A program made the translations under genes and the position numbers. From NCBI GenBank assembly GCA_011037195.1, contig JAAEAF010002799.1, positions 10,532 through 74,531 of the forward strand: a stretch of DNA of 64,000 bases. The letters run 5' to 3'. Shown piece by piece: positions 11,831-22,591 of this stretch. The stretch's first letter is position 1; every line of letters starts with the position of its first letter. Origin of the DNA: Triatoma infestans (lineage: Eukaryota > Arthropoda > Insecta > Hemiptera > Reduviidae). Under the pieces are notes generated by a model. It was not told the origin of the DNA, did no database searches, and saw only the letters and a list, made by a program, of their open reading frames with translations.

Positions 11831-13353
11831 TTACTTTCTCGTAAAAGGAAGTATTGCGATCGTGCCAGAATTTTCGAAATTGAGTTTTTACCGGAAATAC
11901 ATATTTTGGGATCCCCCAAATATACGAAAAAGAAAAAAAAAAAACGTTTTCAGCCAATAGTCTGTATGTGTACGTATATATGTTAACGACAAAATTGGAG
12001 GAAGCTTAAACTTTGTATTCCGTTTAGACAGGAAGTCTATAACCGCATTAGACAGGAAGATTTCTGGTAAAAATCGTATCAACCGGAAGTGTGGGTCTTT
12101 ACTGAATCTTTTATTTTTCTTCAGTTTTTCGTGATTTAATCGAAAATGGCTCTTAACGTTCTTTTTTTTTTTTAAACGTCATAAACTATCTACTTACATA
12201 AATATCTATCACATTTATTTGTAATATATTTGTTGAGAAAATTTATTTCTTTGGGGGGAGAACAATATCGTCATGCTTTGTTATTCTATAGTACCACTTA
12301 AGATAATATAGGGTAAAACTAGGAGAGATGACGCAGGGTTTGTTTCTCTTGTTTGCCACCAAGTGGCGCCATGGAAGTTAGTCCAGGAGTAGAGAGATAA
12401 GAAGCGAACGTATTGCAAACTTCTTCAGTTATTTTGTGTGTTGTTCTGTGTTCTACGAACATTTATACGCATCAGCTATATCTGGTGAATACCTGAATTT
12501 TCATAATGCTTAGTAAATTTTTTTTTTTTTTTTATATACTATATTAATTGAAATGAAAGATTTCCTGCTGTCGTTAAAGTTGGACTCGTAGACATAGTGT
12601 TTACCAAGTTTCATGTCGATCAACCATGTTACCTTCAGAGGAGAGAGGTCTCCTACCTTTGGTGCGTCATCTATCCTACCATAGTAGGAGAGACGGCCAA
12701 ATGTAGTGTATTTGCATTTTGTTTCTGGAATAAATGAGAATGTCTTTATTTTGAAAAATAACATTTTTTTGTAGATAATAGTAGTTGACATATGTTTTAT
12801 AAGAATTACCTCTTTAATATATCTCCTATATTTTGATACAGGGCATAACTTTGAAATGTGCATCATCTCTCCTACCCTATATGGTTTTACCACCTACATA
12901 ATATTAATAAACATTACAAGCATTGATAAAATTCCAAATTTGAAGAAAATCGGTTAACCGGAAGTGAGTTTCTAGAGTACCATAGCTTTTTGACTTTTTT
13001 GGGGGAATTTTCTCGAAAACTTTAACAACATTTTCTTTAAAATTGAAGTGCTTGCTGCCTAGGATAGAAATGTATAATTTTTATTTGAATCATTTTTCTG
13101 AAAAAAATTATTTTAGAAAGGGTTATTTGGGGGGGGGGGTCTTCTGTCTGTTAGTTTTAATTTAAATTTGCACAAGCTTTGGTCGCTGTGGCTCCATATA
13201 AGGCCGCCCAGGTATACATAGAAGTAAAATCTTCGCCACCATTTTTATGGCCAGCCTAACTAAACATTGTAATTTTAGAGAAAATTTCTCGATTAAATTA
13301 GAGTAAGAGAAAGCCGTATGGGGGGCGTTTCACACAAGATTTTTTTCAACTTC
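11831..13353 (+). repeat. family H, older full copy split by a MITE
   Basis: The A end (ttactttctcgtaaaagg, gaagtattgcgatcgtgcc) begins at 11831. The B end (gagtaagagaaagccgtatg, then gtttcacacaag) ends near 13353. Removing the MITE at 12311-12877 leaves about 950 bp, the expected long-form length. Divergence is clearly greater than for the copy at 51312, so H insertion predates the MITE. Confidence 0.7.
12311..12877 (+). mobile_element. composite MITE, copy 1 (TA target)
   Basis: A 567-bp non-coding element flanked by TA on both sides (12309-12310 and 12878-12879). Its terminal inverted repeats read GGGTAAAACTAGGAGAGATG on the left and the complement of GGGTAGGAGAGATGATGCA on the right. Around 12663-12693 a second, internal pair of the same terminal motif faces outward (gcgtcatctatcctacc next to gtaggagaga). 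The unit therefore looks like two shorter TIR elements fused into one mobile unit. A TA target is typical of the Tc1/mariner superfamily. A 127-residue minus frame here is not a transposase. Confidence 0.75.
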
Positions 13354-13383
13354 GAATTCTAACTGTACAAATATATAAACTTA

Positions 13384-13995
13384 GGGTAAAGCTAGGAGAG
13401 ATGACGCAAATTTCAAAGTTATGCACTGTATCAAAATATAGGAGATATATTAAAGAGGTAATGCTTATAAAACATATGTCACCTCCTGTCCAAAAAAATG
13501 CTATTTTTCAAATTAAAGACATTCTCATTTATTCCAGTAACAAAATACAAATACACTACATTTGGCCATCTCTCCTACTATGGTAGGATAGATGACGCAC
13601 CTTAGGTAGGAGACCTCTCCTCTGTGAAGGTAACATGGTTGATCGACATGAAACTTGGTAAACACTATGTCTACGAGTCCAACTTTAACGACAGCTGGAA
13701 ATCTTTCATTTAAATTGCAATTATTATGGTATATATAAAAGAATTATTATGGTATATAGAAAAAAAATTATTAAGCGTTATGAAAATACAGATATTCACC
13801 GGATATAGCTGATGCGTATAAATGTTCGTAGAACCCAGAAGAACACACAAAATAAGTGAAGACTTTTGCAATACGTTCGCTTGTGATCTCTCTACTCCTG
13901 GACTAACTTTCATGACGCCACGTGGAGGCAAACAAGAGAAGCAGCAAAGACTGCGTCTTGTCTCCTAACGTCTGTCATCTCTCCTACCTTTATCC
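13384..13995 (-). mobile_element. composite MITE, copy 2, opposite orientation
   Basis: A 612-bp element of the same family as 12311-12877 but inverted relative to it. It is flanked by TA at 13382-13383 and 13996-13997. Termini are GGGTAAAGCTAGGAGAGATG and the complement of GGATAAAGGTAGGAGAGATG. It shares the internal double-terminus palindrome (tctcctactatggtaggat) with copy 1 and is roughly 90% similar by eye. It carries a small duplication (attattatggtatata twice, 13728-13760) absent from copy 1. Confidence 0.75.
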
Positions 13996-13997
13996 TA

Positions 13998-14443
13998 ATA
14001 CATTTATTCGAAAATATTTATTTCTTTTGGAAATCATTATTTTATGATGATTTTTAGTGGAGCTTAGGACATTAGAATTATCTCTAAGTTGCACAACTAG
14101 AATTGCTCAGAGGTAGATATTCTATACGGTCAGCAATGAAGCCCCATATTTACCTACCTTGTATATCCTGTAAACCTAGATCAAGTCATAGGAAAATAAA
14201 TAATTATGTGTGAATAACAATACAAACGTAAATTAAAAAACGGACACTTCATATCAAAACCCATAATTGAAATATTTTGCCCAAGGAAATGGTTTTTATT
14301 CTCAAGGAGAGCTGCGACTTTCAGAGCTAAACTATCTAAACTGTCGTCATTAATAAATATTAAGTGTGAATCTAATGAATATCACATTAAAAGCAATTAC
14401 ATATGAATAAAAGCAGTAAATTTGAAAGCAATGTATTGTTGAA

Positions 14444-14479
<36 letters not shown>

Positions 14480-14490
14480 AAATTACTTTT
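13998..14490. other. no gene seen; 30-base T run
   Basis: No recognisable element. A T run occupies 14446-14475. Confidence 0.5.
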
Positions 14491-14492
14491 TT

Positions 14493-14636
14493 GTCATCGG
14501 CTACTGGGGAGCCCTTTTTAATATATCCCGGCTTCCGAGCAAGCGAACTCTATAGGACGAAAAGAACTAAGAGCAACACTGCTGGTCTCTGATTCCAGAC
14601 CGATGCGTACCCACCAGTCTAATCGTGCTGAGTATA
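14493..14636 (-). repeat. possible SINE-like fragment
   Basis: A short island of higher GC between the T run and an H copy. On the minus strand it reads gattagactggtgggtacgc, then tctggaatcagagacc, which loosely recalls tRNA A and B box spacing, and ends toward the T run (an A tail on that strand). B-box identity is poor, so this is tentative. Confidence 0.3.
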
Positions 14637-14656
14637 TTGTAAAGTTAAAAAAAAAA

Positions 14657-15537
14657 TCTGTTTTGAAACACTCACACAACTTTCTTTTACTCCACTTTTC
14701 AAAATTGTAATTGACAAATTTTGGAGTCTGTATATCAAATTTGATGAAATTCGTTGGAGTTCGTCTAAAACTGAAAAAAAAAAAGTTCAGTAAAAGCGCA
14801 ATTCCAGTTTACTAATTTTTTTGAAACTTAGAATTTTGGCCATTTATTTATTTCTAATTAATTTTGATTGGATGGTAGAATAGTAAAATCGACTATGATA
14901 GCACTTTAGAGCAAAAACCTAACCCCACCCCTGTAAGAAAGTAAAAAAATACCAAAAGACTGAAAAATATATTTTAGTAAAAATGTACTTTCTGTTATTC
15001 GATTTTTTTCAAATTCGAAATTTCAACAACACATTTAATTATAATTAATATTATTTAGATGATAGAATTGTATAATAAACTGAAATAGCACTTTAGAGGA
15101 CAACCCACCACCTCCTCCCCTAAAAGTGCCCTTTAATGCATTTTCCCGGAGAAATATTTCAAATAAAAATCGTAGATCTTTGTAAGTGTAGTTGATATAC
15201 TAAGTTTAAAGAAAATCTTTGGAGCCATTTTCGAGAAAATTGCAAAAAAGTGGAGAAAAAAACATTCAGTAAAGTGGTACTTCCGGTCGAGGAATTTTGA
15301 CCGCTGATCTACTGTCGGATCCCAAACGGAATATCAAGTTTGAACTTTTTGCGATTTTTCGTTTTTGAGCTATGCTGTTCAGAAACATACATACACACAC
15401 ACACAGACTATTTGCTAAAAAGCACTTTTTTGGACTCAGGGGACCTCAGTACGGATATTTCCGGTGAAAACTCGATATCGAAAATTTGGCACGATTACAA
15501 TACTTTCTCTTACTAGGAGGAGTAAGAGAAAGTAATA
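14657..15537 (-). repeat. family H copy with internal deletion
   Basis: The B end is at 14657 (tctgttttgaaacactcac) and the A end at 15537 (ctaggaggagtaagagaaagt). About 100-120 bp is missing near 14930-14945, where the aaccccacccct phrase jumps straight to a gtaagaaagtaaaaaa segment. CA microsatellite at 15393-15404. Confidence 0.75.
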
Positions 15538-16500
15538 AATACATATAATACATTTTTTGATAAAAATGTTTAGAACGTTTATAATTTAGTTTTTTGCTAA
15601 TACCATAACTGTAGTATGTTTATCTATTTATTTTAATTACATAATATACCTATATAATTTAGTTATTAATTACTATCATTGAAGGACTCCTCATCAACCA
15701 TAAGAGTCATCAACAAAAGAATAAGTTATGTACGCCTAATCTTGTAGGACTAAATTAATGTTTTGAGCACTACCCATGTATTTATGTACCACCAATATAA
15801 TATTAATGGTAATAAAATGTAATGAGCATAATTCCATTCTCTTTGACGGTAAAAACCATAAAAATACTAAAACAGCATTGTAGAGCATTCACTGGGTGGG
15901 TCTCCTCTGCCTTTCATTCTTCACGATTTCTCTTTCATACAGGAAATATATATTCATTACTGTCATAACCAATAATTTATATAAATAAAACTCAGTTAGT
16001 GTATAACAATGGAGTAAAATAAAATATGGAAGTAAACATTCAATTTCATTTTATAGCTTCATTTAGTCATTCAGTTCTCAGAACTGATTGTTACTCACAC
16101 AGTGTATTTCTAAAAATTATAGTCTAGAGAACGCGTAGAGAACCGCTGATAAACGGAAAAGTAATTTCCCAACATTTCTAGTGTATTTCCCTCTTGAAAA
16201 ATTCTTTCCAATAAGCTTGATACAGATGGCTGATGAACGTGCTTAGAAATAAGCACCTTCATCACATGGCAGTAATACTTGCGATTTTATACTATTAGGA
16301 TGTGCTTGATTATACTACCTAGATATAACAATGTAGGAAAAAGCAACACAGATGACAGAAATAATGCTTAAGTGGTTTACTAAAGCGTTTTTGTCTGGGG
16401 AGAGATACTGGATATTGAACTGGGGTGGTGCCTTACCTAATTATTGTAAAATGGTTTACTATTTTGATTTATTTATATTATCTGTGGGAATCGCTAAGCT
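15538..16500. other. no gene seen
   Basis: AT-rich with no repeat family recognised. Open frames near 16352 run into the adjacent SINE and have no recognisable domain. Confidence 0.5.
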
Positions 16501-16504
16501 CTCT

Positions 16505-16694
16505 GTTATCCAAAGGCTCCTCTGGGTCTTTATAGCTACCCCAAAAAATTCGGAGCTTTCTCAGTGCAACACTGCCCTTCAGCGGACAGTGAGTTTTGGA
16601 AGAGGCCCTTTAGAGAAAAAACTAGTGGCGGCGGCTCTGCTTTACTCGAACCTGGATCTCCGCGTAGCTATCCCAGAGCATTACCACTGAGCTG
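16505..16694 (-). mobile_element. SINE A copy (tRNA-derived)
   Basis: On the minus strand the head reads cagctcagtggtaatgctc (A box-like), then ccaggttcgagta (B box-like). This is followed by the family body, with cactgtccgctgaagggcag and the gagaaagctccg phrase. An A run (T run at 16695-16710 on +) lies next to the tRNA head rather than the tail, so the run belongs to the flank. Same family as copies at 36.2, 43.3, 45.0, 47.6, 59.1 and 60.5 kb. Confidence 0.65.
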
Positions 16695-16735
16695 TTTTTT
16701 TTTTTTTTTTCCTTGTTATGCTGTATACACATACA

Positions 16736-17293
16736 GAGTAAGACCACCGGGCGTGCGGTCAGTCACGCCGCTATATATAATATAGCGAAGTACTGAACTA
16801 CGGGCGCAAGCATCGCCGATTTCCAAGCCCAATTGCTTGCAATTGAGGTCGGATTCGTAGTGGCCGTTGGTTAACTAATAGCTCCGCTGTCCTTCGGGAT
16901 ATGAGCTGAGCGGGTGGGTATACCGCAATATAAATTAATACTCTTGTCGTCGCTGCCGACGACGGAAGTGCCCTTCGCTAGGGGGTGCGGCTCACCAGAG
17001 CTAAAGTAGAGTCAGCCTTCTCTACGATCTGGTAGTGGTGGCCAACAACTGTTCGCCTCCACGCGCTGGTTCGGCGTACAACCGAACGCCCCCTTGTGGG
17101 GCCAAGCGGGGGAGTGCCCGGGGAGGCACTTCTACCACGGCGAGGCCTTGCACTCCAGCCTCTCGTGGTAGTGACATCCTTCTCTTGCAAAATGACTCCG
17201 TGCTTGCACGGGGGGGGACTGGTATATCCGAATGGATAGGAACGGTCTTAAAAGAACCCTTAGTACCGAAAGGGAACAGGCACGAGGGAAGAA
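16736..17293. mobile_element. GC-rich, hairpin-rich insert with 14-bp target duplication
   Basis: A 558-bp island, markedly richer in GC than the surroundings, is bounded by exact copies of tgtatacacataca at 16722-16735 and 17294-17307. That implies insertion through a staggered cut, as in retroposition. It contains several strong hairpins: gtcgtcgctgccgacgac near 16945-16962, ctatatataatatag near 16770, and ctaccacggcgaggc pairing with gcctctcgtggtag (about 17131-17171). No domain was recognised in its open frames of about 100 codons. It may be a retrocopy of a structured RNA or a LINE 5' region. Family unknown. Confidence 0.55.
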
Positions 17294-17307
17294 TGTATAC
17301 ACATACA

Positions 17308-17819
17308 AACGTTGTCTGCATACTTTTACTTTTTATAAGTGGAAGCCTTCTTGTGGATGGGTAAGTCCACTTTTATTGCATAGCGATAATAGTCCATAAT
17401 CACCTGAATCATTTCCATTTTTTTGTTTTGGTCGGTGTACATTGTCGTTATAATAGATAGTACTTCTGAGGCAGCTATATGAATTTGGGTGGAGATAGAT
17501 AGATAGACAGATAGATAGATACAACATTTATTTTCAAATATATATACAAATTTACATAGATTATTTGAAATTTCAAATATATAATTATATTACAACCTTC
17601 CTATAGCTAATATTAGATATAATATATACATTTACTTTAAAACTACCAGTTGGGGAAAAAAGGTGAGTAAAAACCCCATGGCATTTGAAAAATAAAGTTT
17701 AAAAACGAAATTAAATAATGGGGAAATTAAGCGTAATGAATTAAGTATAATATGTTTTATTCTTTTATGGCAGTAGGTCTCCGTTAAGAATCATAATCAG
17801 CAATGAATTGGCAGAGAGG
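17308..17819. other. no gene seen; GATA microsatellite
   Basis: AT-rich. A (GATA)n repeat lies at about 17494-17521. Confidence 0.55.
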
Positions 17820-18131
17820 ATTAGGTGTACATTCTGACTCTGGCAAGTAGTTTAGTCAGTCTTAGTTTTAATAAAGTCAGTAATAGTAGTGGTGTCCGTG
17901 ATGTCATGAAGATGGCAGACATGGGTATAGCGATGATGTCTTTGTGGCAAAACGAAGGAATTTATTTTGTGGTAATTTGGTGTTTGGAGAGGTTAGATTT
18001 TGCAGGTGGAACTCCAGGCTGCACTGGACGAATGACAACTTTATAGAGGATCAGTCTTTATTTCTGGTAGACATGTTTGAATTTCGGGATAGAAGTGAAA
18101 AAAAGGAGCCTAATTGTTTTTTTTTATCTAT

Positions 18132-18952
18132 TTTTTTTTTTTTCTTTTTGAGGGTTCTGCACCGCGACCATTCTTGATCTATTGTACCCCCCTCTGGTGC
18201 CTAGGATGAGCTTTAGGTCATCTATAGCACCCTCTCTAGGTTTAGATCCCTGAGGAATCTCAGGATCCTGGAAGGTTCTAGGGTAGGTATTTCTTCCTCC
18301 CCTATCTGGTAACGGCCCAGACTACTAAATCTTCTTTGAATGACGGCATCACAGTCCGTGAGGAGATGTATCGGAGTTTCCTCCGCCTCTCCACAGAATC
18401 TGCATATGCCGTCACCTACTAGGCCAAGCTTTCTCAGGTGCCCCCTGAGTCTGCAATGCCCCGTAAGGAATCCCGTAAGAATACGGATCCTATTCTTGCT
18501 CAGACTGATGAAGGCTTTCGACCTTTCCTGGTTATAATCGCCCAGACAGACCTTGGCCTGCCTCAGTCCCGGGATGGTGTTCCAGAGACGAGCTCTTTTG
18601 ACCACCTCCTCCTTCTTGATTTCTTCGAGAAATACTTGGTCACTGACTCCACAAAAGGGCTCTGGCCCAATAAGAGGAGATACAGCGCCTTCTTTTGCCA
18701 GGGCGTCGGCTGCCTCATTACCTTCCACGCCGACATGTCCCGGCACCCAATGTAGGGTAACCTTATTACTCCTGCCTAGGTCATTAAGCTTGCCTAGGCA
18801 TTCCCATACCATTTTAGAACTGATTACATAAGAGCTCAGTGCTTTAATGGCCGCCTGGCTGTCGGATAGGATAACTATCTCCTGATTCCGATATCCCCAA
18901 TCAAGGTTCAACTGAACGCACCTTCCAATAGCGTAGATTTCCGCCTGGAAGA
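18132..18952 (-). mobile_element. 5'-truncated RNase H-bearing LINE, 9-bp target duplication
   Basis: The insertion lies within the Jockey fragment and is bounded by tttatctat at 18123-18131 and 18953-18961. It is truncated at its 5' side exactly at the FQAEIYAI part of an RNase H domain. Its 3' untranslated part and A-rich tail run toward 18132 (T-rich on +). The largely intact frame suggests fairly recent insertion. Confidence 0.7.
18222..18950 (-). pseudogene. LINE ORF2 C-terminus: RNase H plus zinc-knuckle tail
   Basis: The frame is uninterrupted from the 5' truncation (FQAEIYAI, about 18947) to stop at 18222. RNase H signatures in order are the glutamate in FQAEI, the aspartate in LSDSQAAIKAL, and the last aspartate in HVGVEGNEAADALAKEG. 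The first aspartate (usually in a YTDGS motif) lies upstream of the truncation and is lost. The tail carries CRFCGEAEETPIHLLTDC, the Cys/His motif typical of LINE ORF2 ends. The family is I/R1-like by arrangement; the exact clade is not resolved. Methionine at 18911 is merely internal. Confidence 0.8.
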
Positions 18953-19156
18953 TTTATCTATATTTACTCTGTCAGTTATGTGTGCTGTAAAGTTAAGTTT
19001 GTGTGTCGAGTAATATGCCTAAGTATCTGACGCTATTGGACCAAGGTACTGTAATTCCGTTAGCTGTGACGTAACGTGTAATGGACGGTTTGCGTTGGGT
19101 GGAGAGGACATTTAGTTTTCCTTAGCCTTTTCCTGTCTTATTAGTATTTATATTAC

Positions 19157-19760
19157 TTGTCAATTTTTCGATATTGAGTTTTAACTGAAAACATAAGTTT
19201 TGTGGTCCTCTGAGAACGAAAAAAAAATATTTTTAAGAATTTTGTGTATGTTGTGTTTTAGAGAACACAATACCTTCCGGAAGTAAATCCAAGCAAAAGG
19301 AGGAATCAATTTAACACGAACACTTCTGGCAGAATCCATCGATTGAAAGTTCGACTTTACTTTGTTTTTGTTTTTTTTTGTTTTTTTTTCGATCATATAA
19401 TTATTACAAGAATTGTTTAGAAATCCAAATTTGAAACAAATTGGTTAATCGAAAGTGTACGGACTTATATTCTGAGTTTTAATTCCTTTTTTTCTTTAAA
19501 CTTGATATGCTTTATTGCACAAATATAAACCTATCTAATTTTTATTTAAAATATTTTTCTGTTAGAAATTATTTTCGGAATTATCTGGGAACCCTGTTAG
19601 TTTTTTTAGGTAGTTACTTTTTTTGTGAAGAGGTTGAGAAATTAATTAGTAAGTCTAAAGAAAAATCTGTCAGTTAATAAAATGATAGTAGTAAGAGAGA
19701 TAGTCTATTGTTTGAATTTTCTTAATCTGGTATTGGGGGAGGGGGGCTTCAAAAATATGT
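19157..19760 (+). repeat. family H, decayed copy
   Basis: Landmarks are ttcgatattgagttttaact, gtggtcctctgagaacg, gaaacaaattggttaatcg, and atttttatttaaaatatttt. Neither end hairpin is intact. It abuts the Jockey fragment. Confidence 0.5.
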
Positions 19761-21110
19761 TTTCAATAAAACTGTAATTCGAATATGTGTGGCATAAATA
19801 TGCTATACTTTTTTTAACAGCAGTAAAGGGATTATAAAAAAAATATCAAGTCAAACTATGTCAAAGTTTACTTTGTTAGATGGAACATTTTATATTAAAT
19901 TCTTCTACTATTTACTAGTTCTACAACTTAAATATTCATTGATATATTAGTTGTCTATTGATTGTAAGTTTACATTTAAAAAAAAAAAAAAAAAATGAAC
20001 ATTTACTTGTAAAGTAGCCTACAACAAAGTAATGCAAAAACAGTTTACAAGAGATTGCCTCCCTATTTCTTTAAGAGATTCTTTGCATTACTATCAAGTT
20101 TACAGGTTCTCTGATATGAATGTTGCACTCTAAAATATCTTAAGAATGTAAAAACTGTACACTACTTTTCTTTCTTAGCAATTTTGAGTCGCATTCAAGC
20201 TAACATTTCTTGTCATCTCACAGCTTGTATTTCATCAATGTTTTTATTTTATTTTTTTTTTATTTTTATATTTTTTCCTATTCTTTCCCCACTCTCTATG
20301 TGTGTGTTTTTACAAAGCAATTATTTTTATAATTTTTTACATTGATTTAATCTAAAATGACTTTTTAAACATTAATAGACAAATTGTTTGTTTTTTTTTG
20401 ACAAATTCAAGACTTTGCATTTTCGTATTTCCATATATCATCATAAAAAAACATTCTGATCAATTATGTCATCTTACAAATTCGCTGATAACACAAACTG
20501 ATTCAAAGGACATTATTATTAATTCAATTACTTATATTGAGTGTCACAAAAGAGCAATTAAAACTTGAAAACTAACGACAAAATTTTTTTTATTAATAAT
20601 TATTTCGTATTTATACCTTAAATTATCTTCTGCTATGTGAATTTTTTTTTTTTTTTTTTTTAATTTAATGGATATACCAAAACAAATTACTGTGTCCAGT
20701 ATTGCGTAATAGCTGACGAGAGATATTTTTAGGACGTATAGTAAACAACTCCCACTACTCCTACTCTATTATTGAAAGACTAGTTGCTGCTTTACTAATG
20801 ATAGAAATTGATTTTTTAAAACTTTATTATTTATATAATTTTTATTCTTTTTTTTTTCGATTTAAGGCAATAAATATTGATTATAAATTTCGTGCAAATA
20901 TCTTTAAAATTCAAATGTGATGTAAAAATATTCACATAAATATGCGATAATCATTTTTTTTGTAATAGTTTATAAAATTTCTCTTACTGAAATTTTTGAG
21001 ATATAGGTCAAATTATAGAAATTGAATTTTCATTTTCACTTAATATGCGTTTAGTACTAAAAAGTTGAATGTAAAAAATATTCTTATACATATATATGTG
21101 TGTGTGTATG
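19761..21110. other. no gene seen
   Basis: Very AT-rich, with an A run at 19980-19995 and several T runs. No element boundary or protein motif was found. Confidence 0.55.
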
Positions 21111-21187
21111 TAGGGATTTAAACGAAATATTTCAAAAACGAAAAGCCCACAGGTAGCTTGAAAAACTTGTTACTCCAACTATGAATC

Positions 21188-22328
21188 AGTTTTTAAATAT
21201 GTGAAGAAGATAGTATAAAAAAGTTTATGCAGAAAATCTTTCCCAGTCTTTTCGAAGAAAATCGCGTAAAAACTGAACAAAAACCATTGAGTAAAGTCAT
21301 AGTTCCCCGGTTGATGGATTTTTTTTCCTCGAAACATTCGTGACAGATAAATACCTAAATGGAAGTTGTTGTGGTTGGGTTAGCAGAGCTGGAAAGCATC
21401 AGAGACATTTTCCGTGATAGCCTGCTTTTTTTTGTGGTCATCGACCGGTTTCGGGCGTTCGCCCATCATCAGGATACGTTTGTCAAACAGTATGATAACA
21501 CAAGACTTCTTGCACAGAGCAAATTCAGTTTATACACTGACTGGTCTTTAGAAATCGTTGTTAAATGGCTGACTAGGTCAAGAGGGGGAGAGGGATGGTA
21601 CCTGAATGGGAAAAAATTACATGTTTGAGTCTTTAAAGGGCACATTTTTGTCTAAACATGGAAACATCCAACACGTAGGGATCTATATCTTAAACTACTT
21701 TGTATTCAGGGAGATTCACTTTACAATTAATTATCCATACTATCTTATTATTATATTTATTTATTTATAATAGCACGAAATAATACTGTTTAGCCTTGGG
21801 CTGCTGAAAAATAGAAAAAATTTAAGATATAAATCCCCACGTGTTGGATGTTTCCATGTTTAGAGAGAAATGTCCTCTTTAAAGACCCAAACATGTGTTT
21901 TTTTCCCACTCAGGTACCATCCCTTTCCCCCTCTTGACCTATTAGGTATTTAACAAAAACTTTAAAAGGCCAGTCAGTGTATAAACTGAATTTGCTCTGT
22001 GCAAGTCTGTGTTATCATACTGTTTGACAAACGTATCCTGATGATGGGCGAACTCCCGAAACCGGTCGATGACCCACAAAAAGAAGCAGGCTATCACGGA
22101 AAATGTCTCTGATGCTTTCCAGCTCTGCTGAACCAAACAACAATTTCCATCTAGGTATTTATCTGTCACGAATGTTTCGAGCAAAAAAAAAAAATCCATT
22201 AACCGGGGAACTATAACTTTACTCAATGGTTTTTGTTCACTTTTTACGCGATTTTCTTCGAAAAGACTGGGAAAGATTTTGTTCATATACTTTTTTATAC
22301 TTATCTTCTTCACATATTAAAAAACTAT
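21188..22328. repeat. palindrome of about 1.14 kb containing foldback family F
   Basis: A left arm of about 21188-21700 and a right arm of about 21821-22328 are inverted copies (roughly 90-95% identical by eye) around a spacer of about 120 bp. Each arm includes part of an H module, a family F arm with gaccggtttcggg, and a segment with gttggatgtttccatgttt. A single-copy version (spacer plus one arm) exists at 38300-38695, suggesting that the palindrome arose by inverted duplication of such a unit. Confidence 0.8.
22032..22071 (+). ncRNA. hammerhead-ribozyme-like motif
   Basis: Core strings occur in hammerhead order: CTGATGA at 22038-22044, a short GGG...CCC hairpin, GAAA at 22058-22061, CCGG, then TC at 22066-22067 followed by GATG. 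GATG can pair with the bases just before CTGATGA (TATC, one wobble), forming stem I. Stem III would be the self-complementary ACCGGT, usable only in a dimer. One extra base separates the core from stem II, so activity is doubtful. Equivalent motifs lie on the minus strand at about 21445-21485 and on + at 6145-6180. Confidence 0.35.
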
Positions 22329-22591
22329 CACTTTTATTTGAAATATTACTCTAGAAAAAAATAGATTTTTTAGGTGGAAGGGTTTGTAGGAAAAGAAACG
22401 TTAAGCAGGGGTTTCCTCTAAAGTATTACTTCAGTACAGTGTATGGTTCTAATACTGAAGTTATTGGGTACAATTCCATATTTGAAGAAAATCTATTAAC
22501 CAGAATGTGAGTTTACGAGAATAGTTGTTTTGAGTTTTGTTTGAATTTTTCTCAAAAAAAATGAGCTATAGGGATTTTCGTTAAATTGGGA

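Larger units (their letters stand above)
17825..19156 (-). pseudogene. Jockey-like reverse transcriptase fragment, split by a younger LINE
   Basis: Minus-strand reading from about 19156 gives a VTANGITVPWSNSVRYLGIL stretch (about 19065-19010), then KLNFTAHITDRVN after a frameshift. Beyond the inserted LINE (18132-18952) it continues with LLSRNSNMSTRNKD and LYKVVIRPV (about 18090-18015). These match the order of the Jockey-clade reverse transcriptase C-terminal region: the segment after the YADD site, then the (L)YK--IRPV--Y region. Stops and frameshifts abound and the catalytic part is missing. This is one of the older coding relics in the window. Confidence 0.65.

Noticed and set aside
12510..12893. 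127-codon frame inside MITE copy 1
   Set aside because: It is not conserved as a frame in copy 2 and bears no transposase motif.
17022..17364. Overlapping frames of about 100 codons in the GC-rich insert
   Set aside because: Frames are open on both strands because of high GC. They run past the target duplication and match nothing recognised.
21942..22313. 123-codon frame in the palindrome
   Set aside because: It crosses the foldback arm and H module. The same DNA in other copies has stops.
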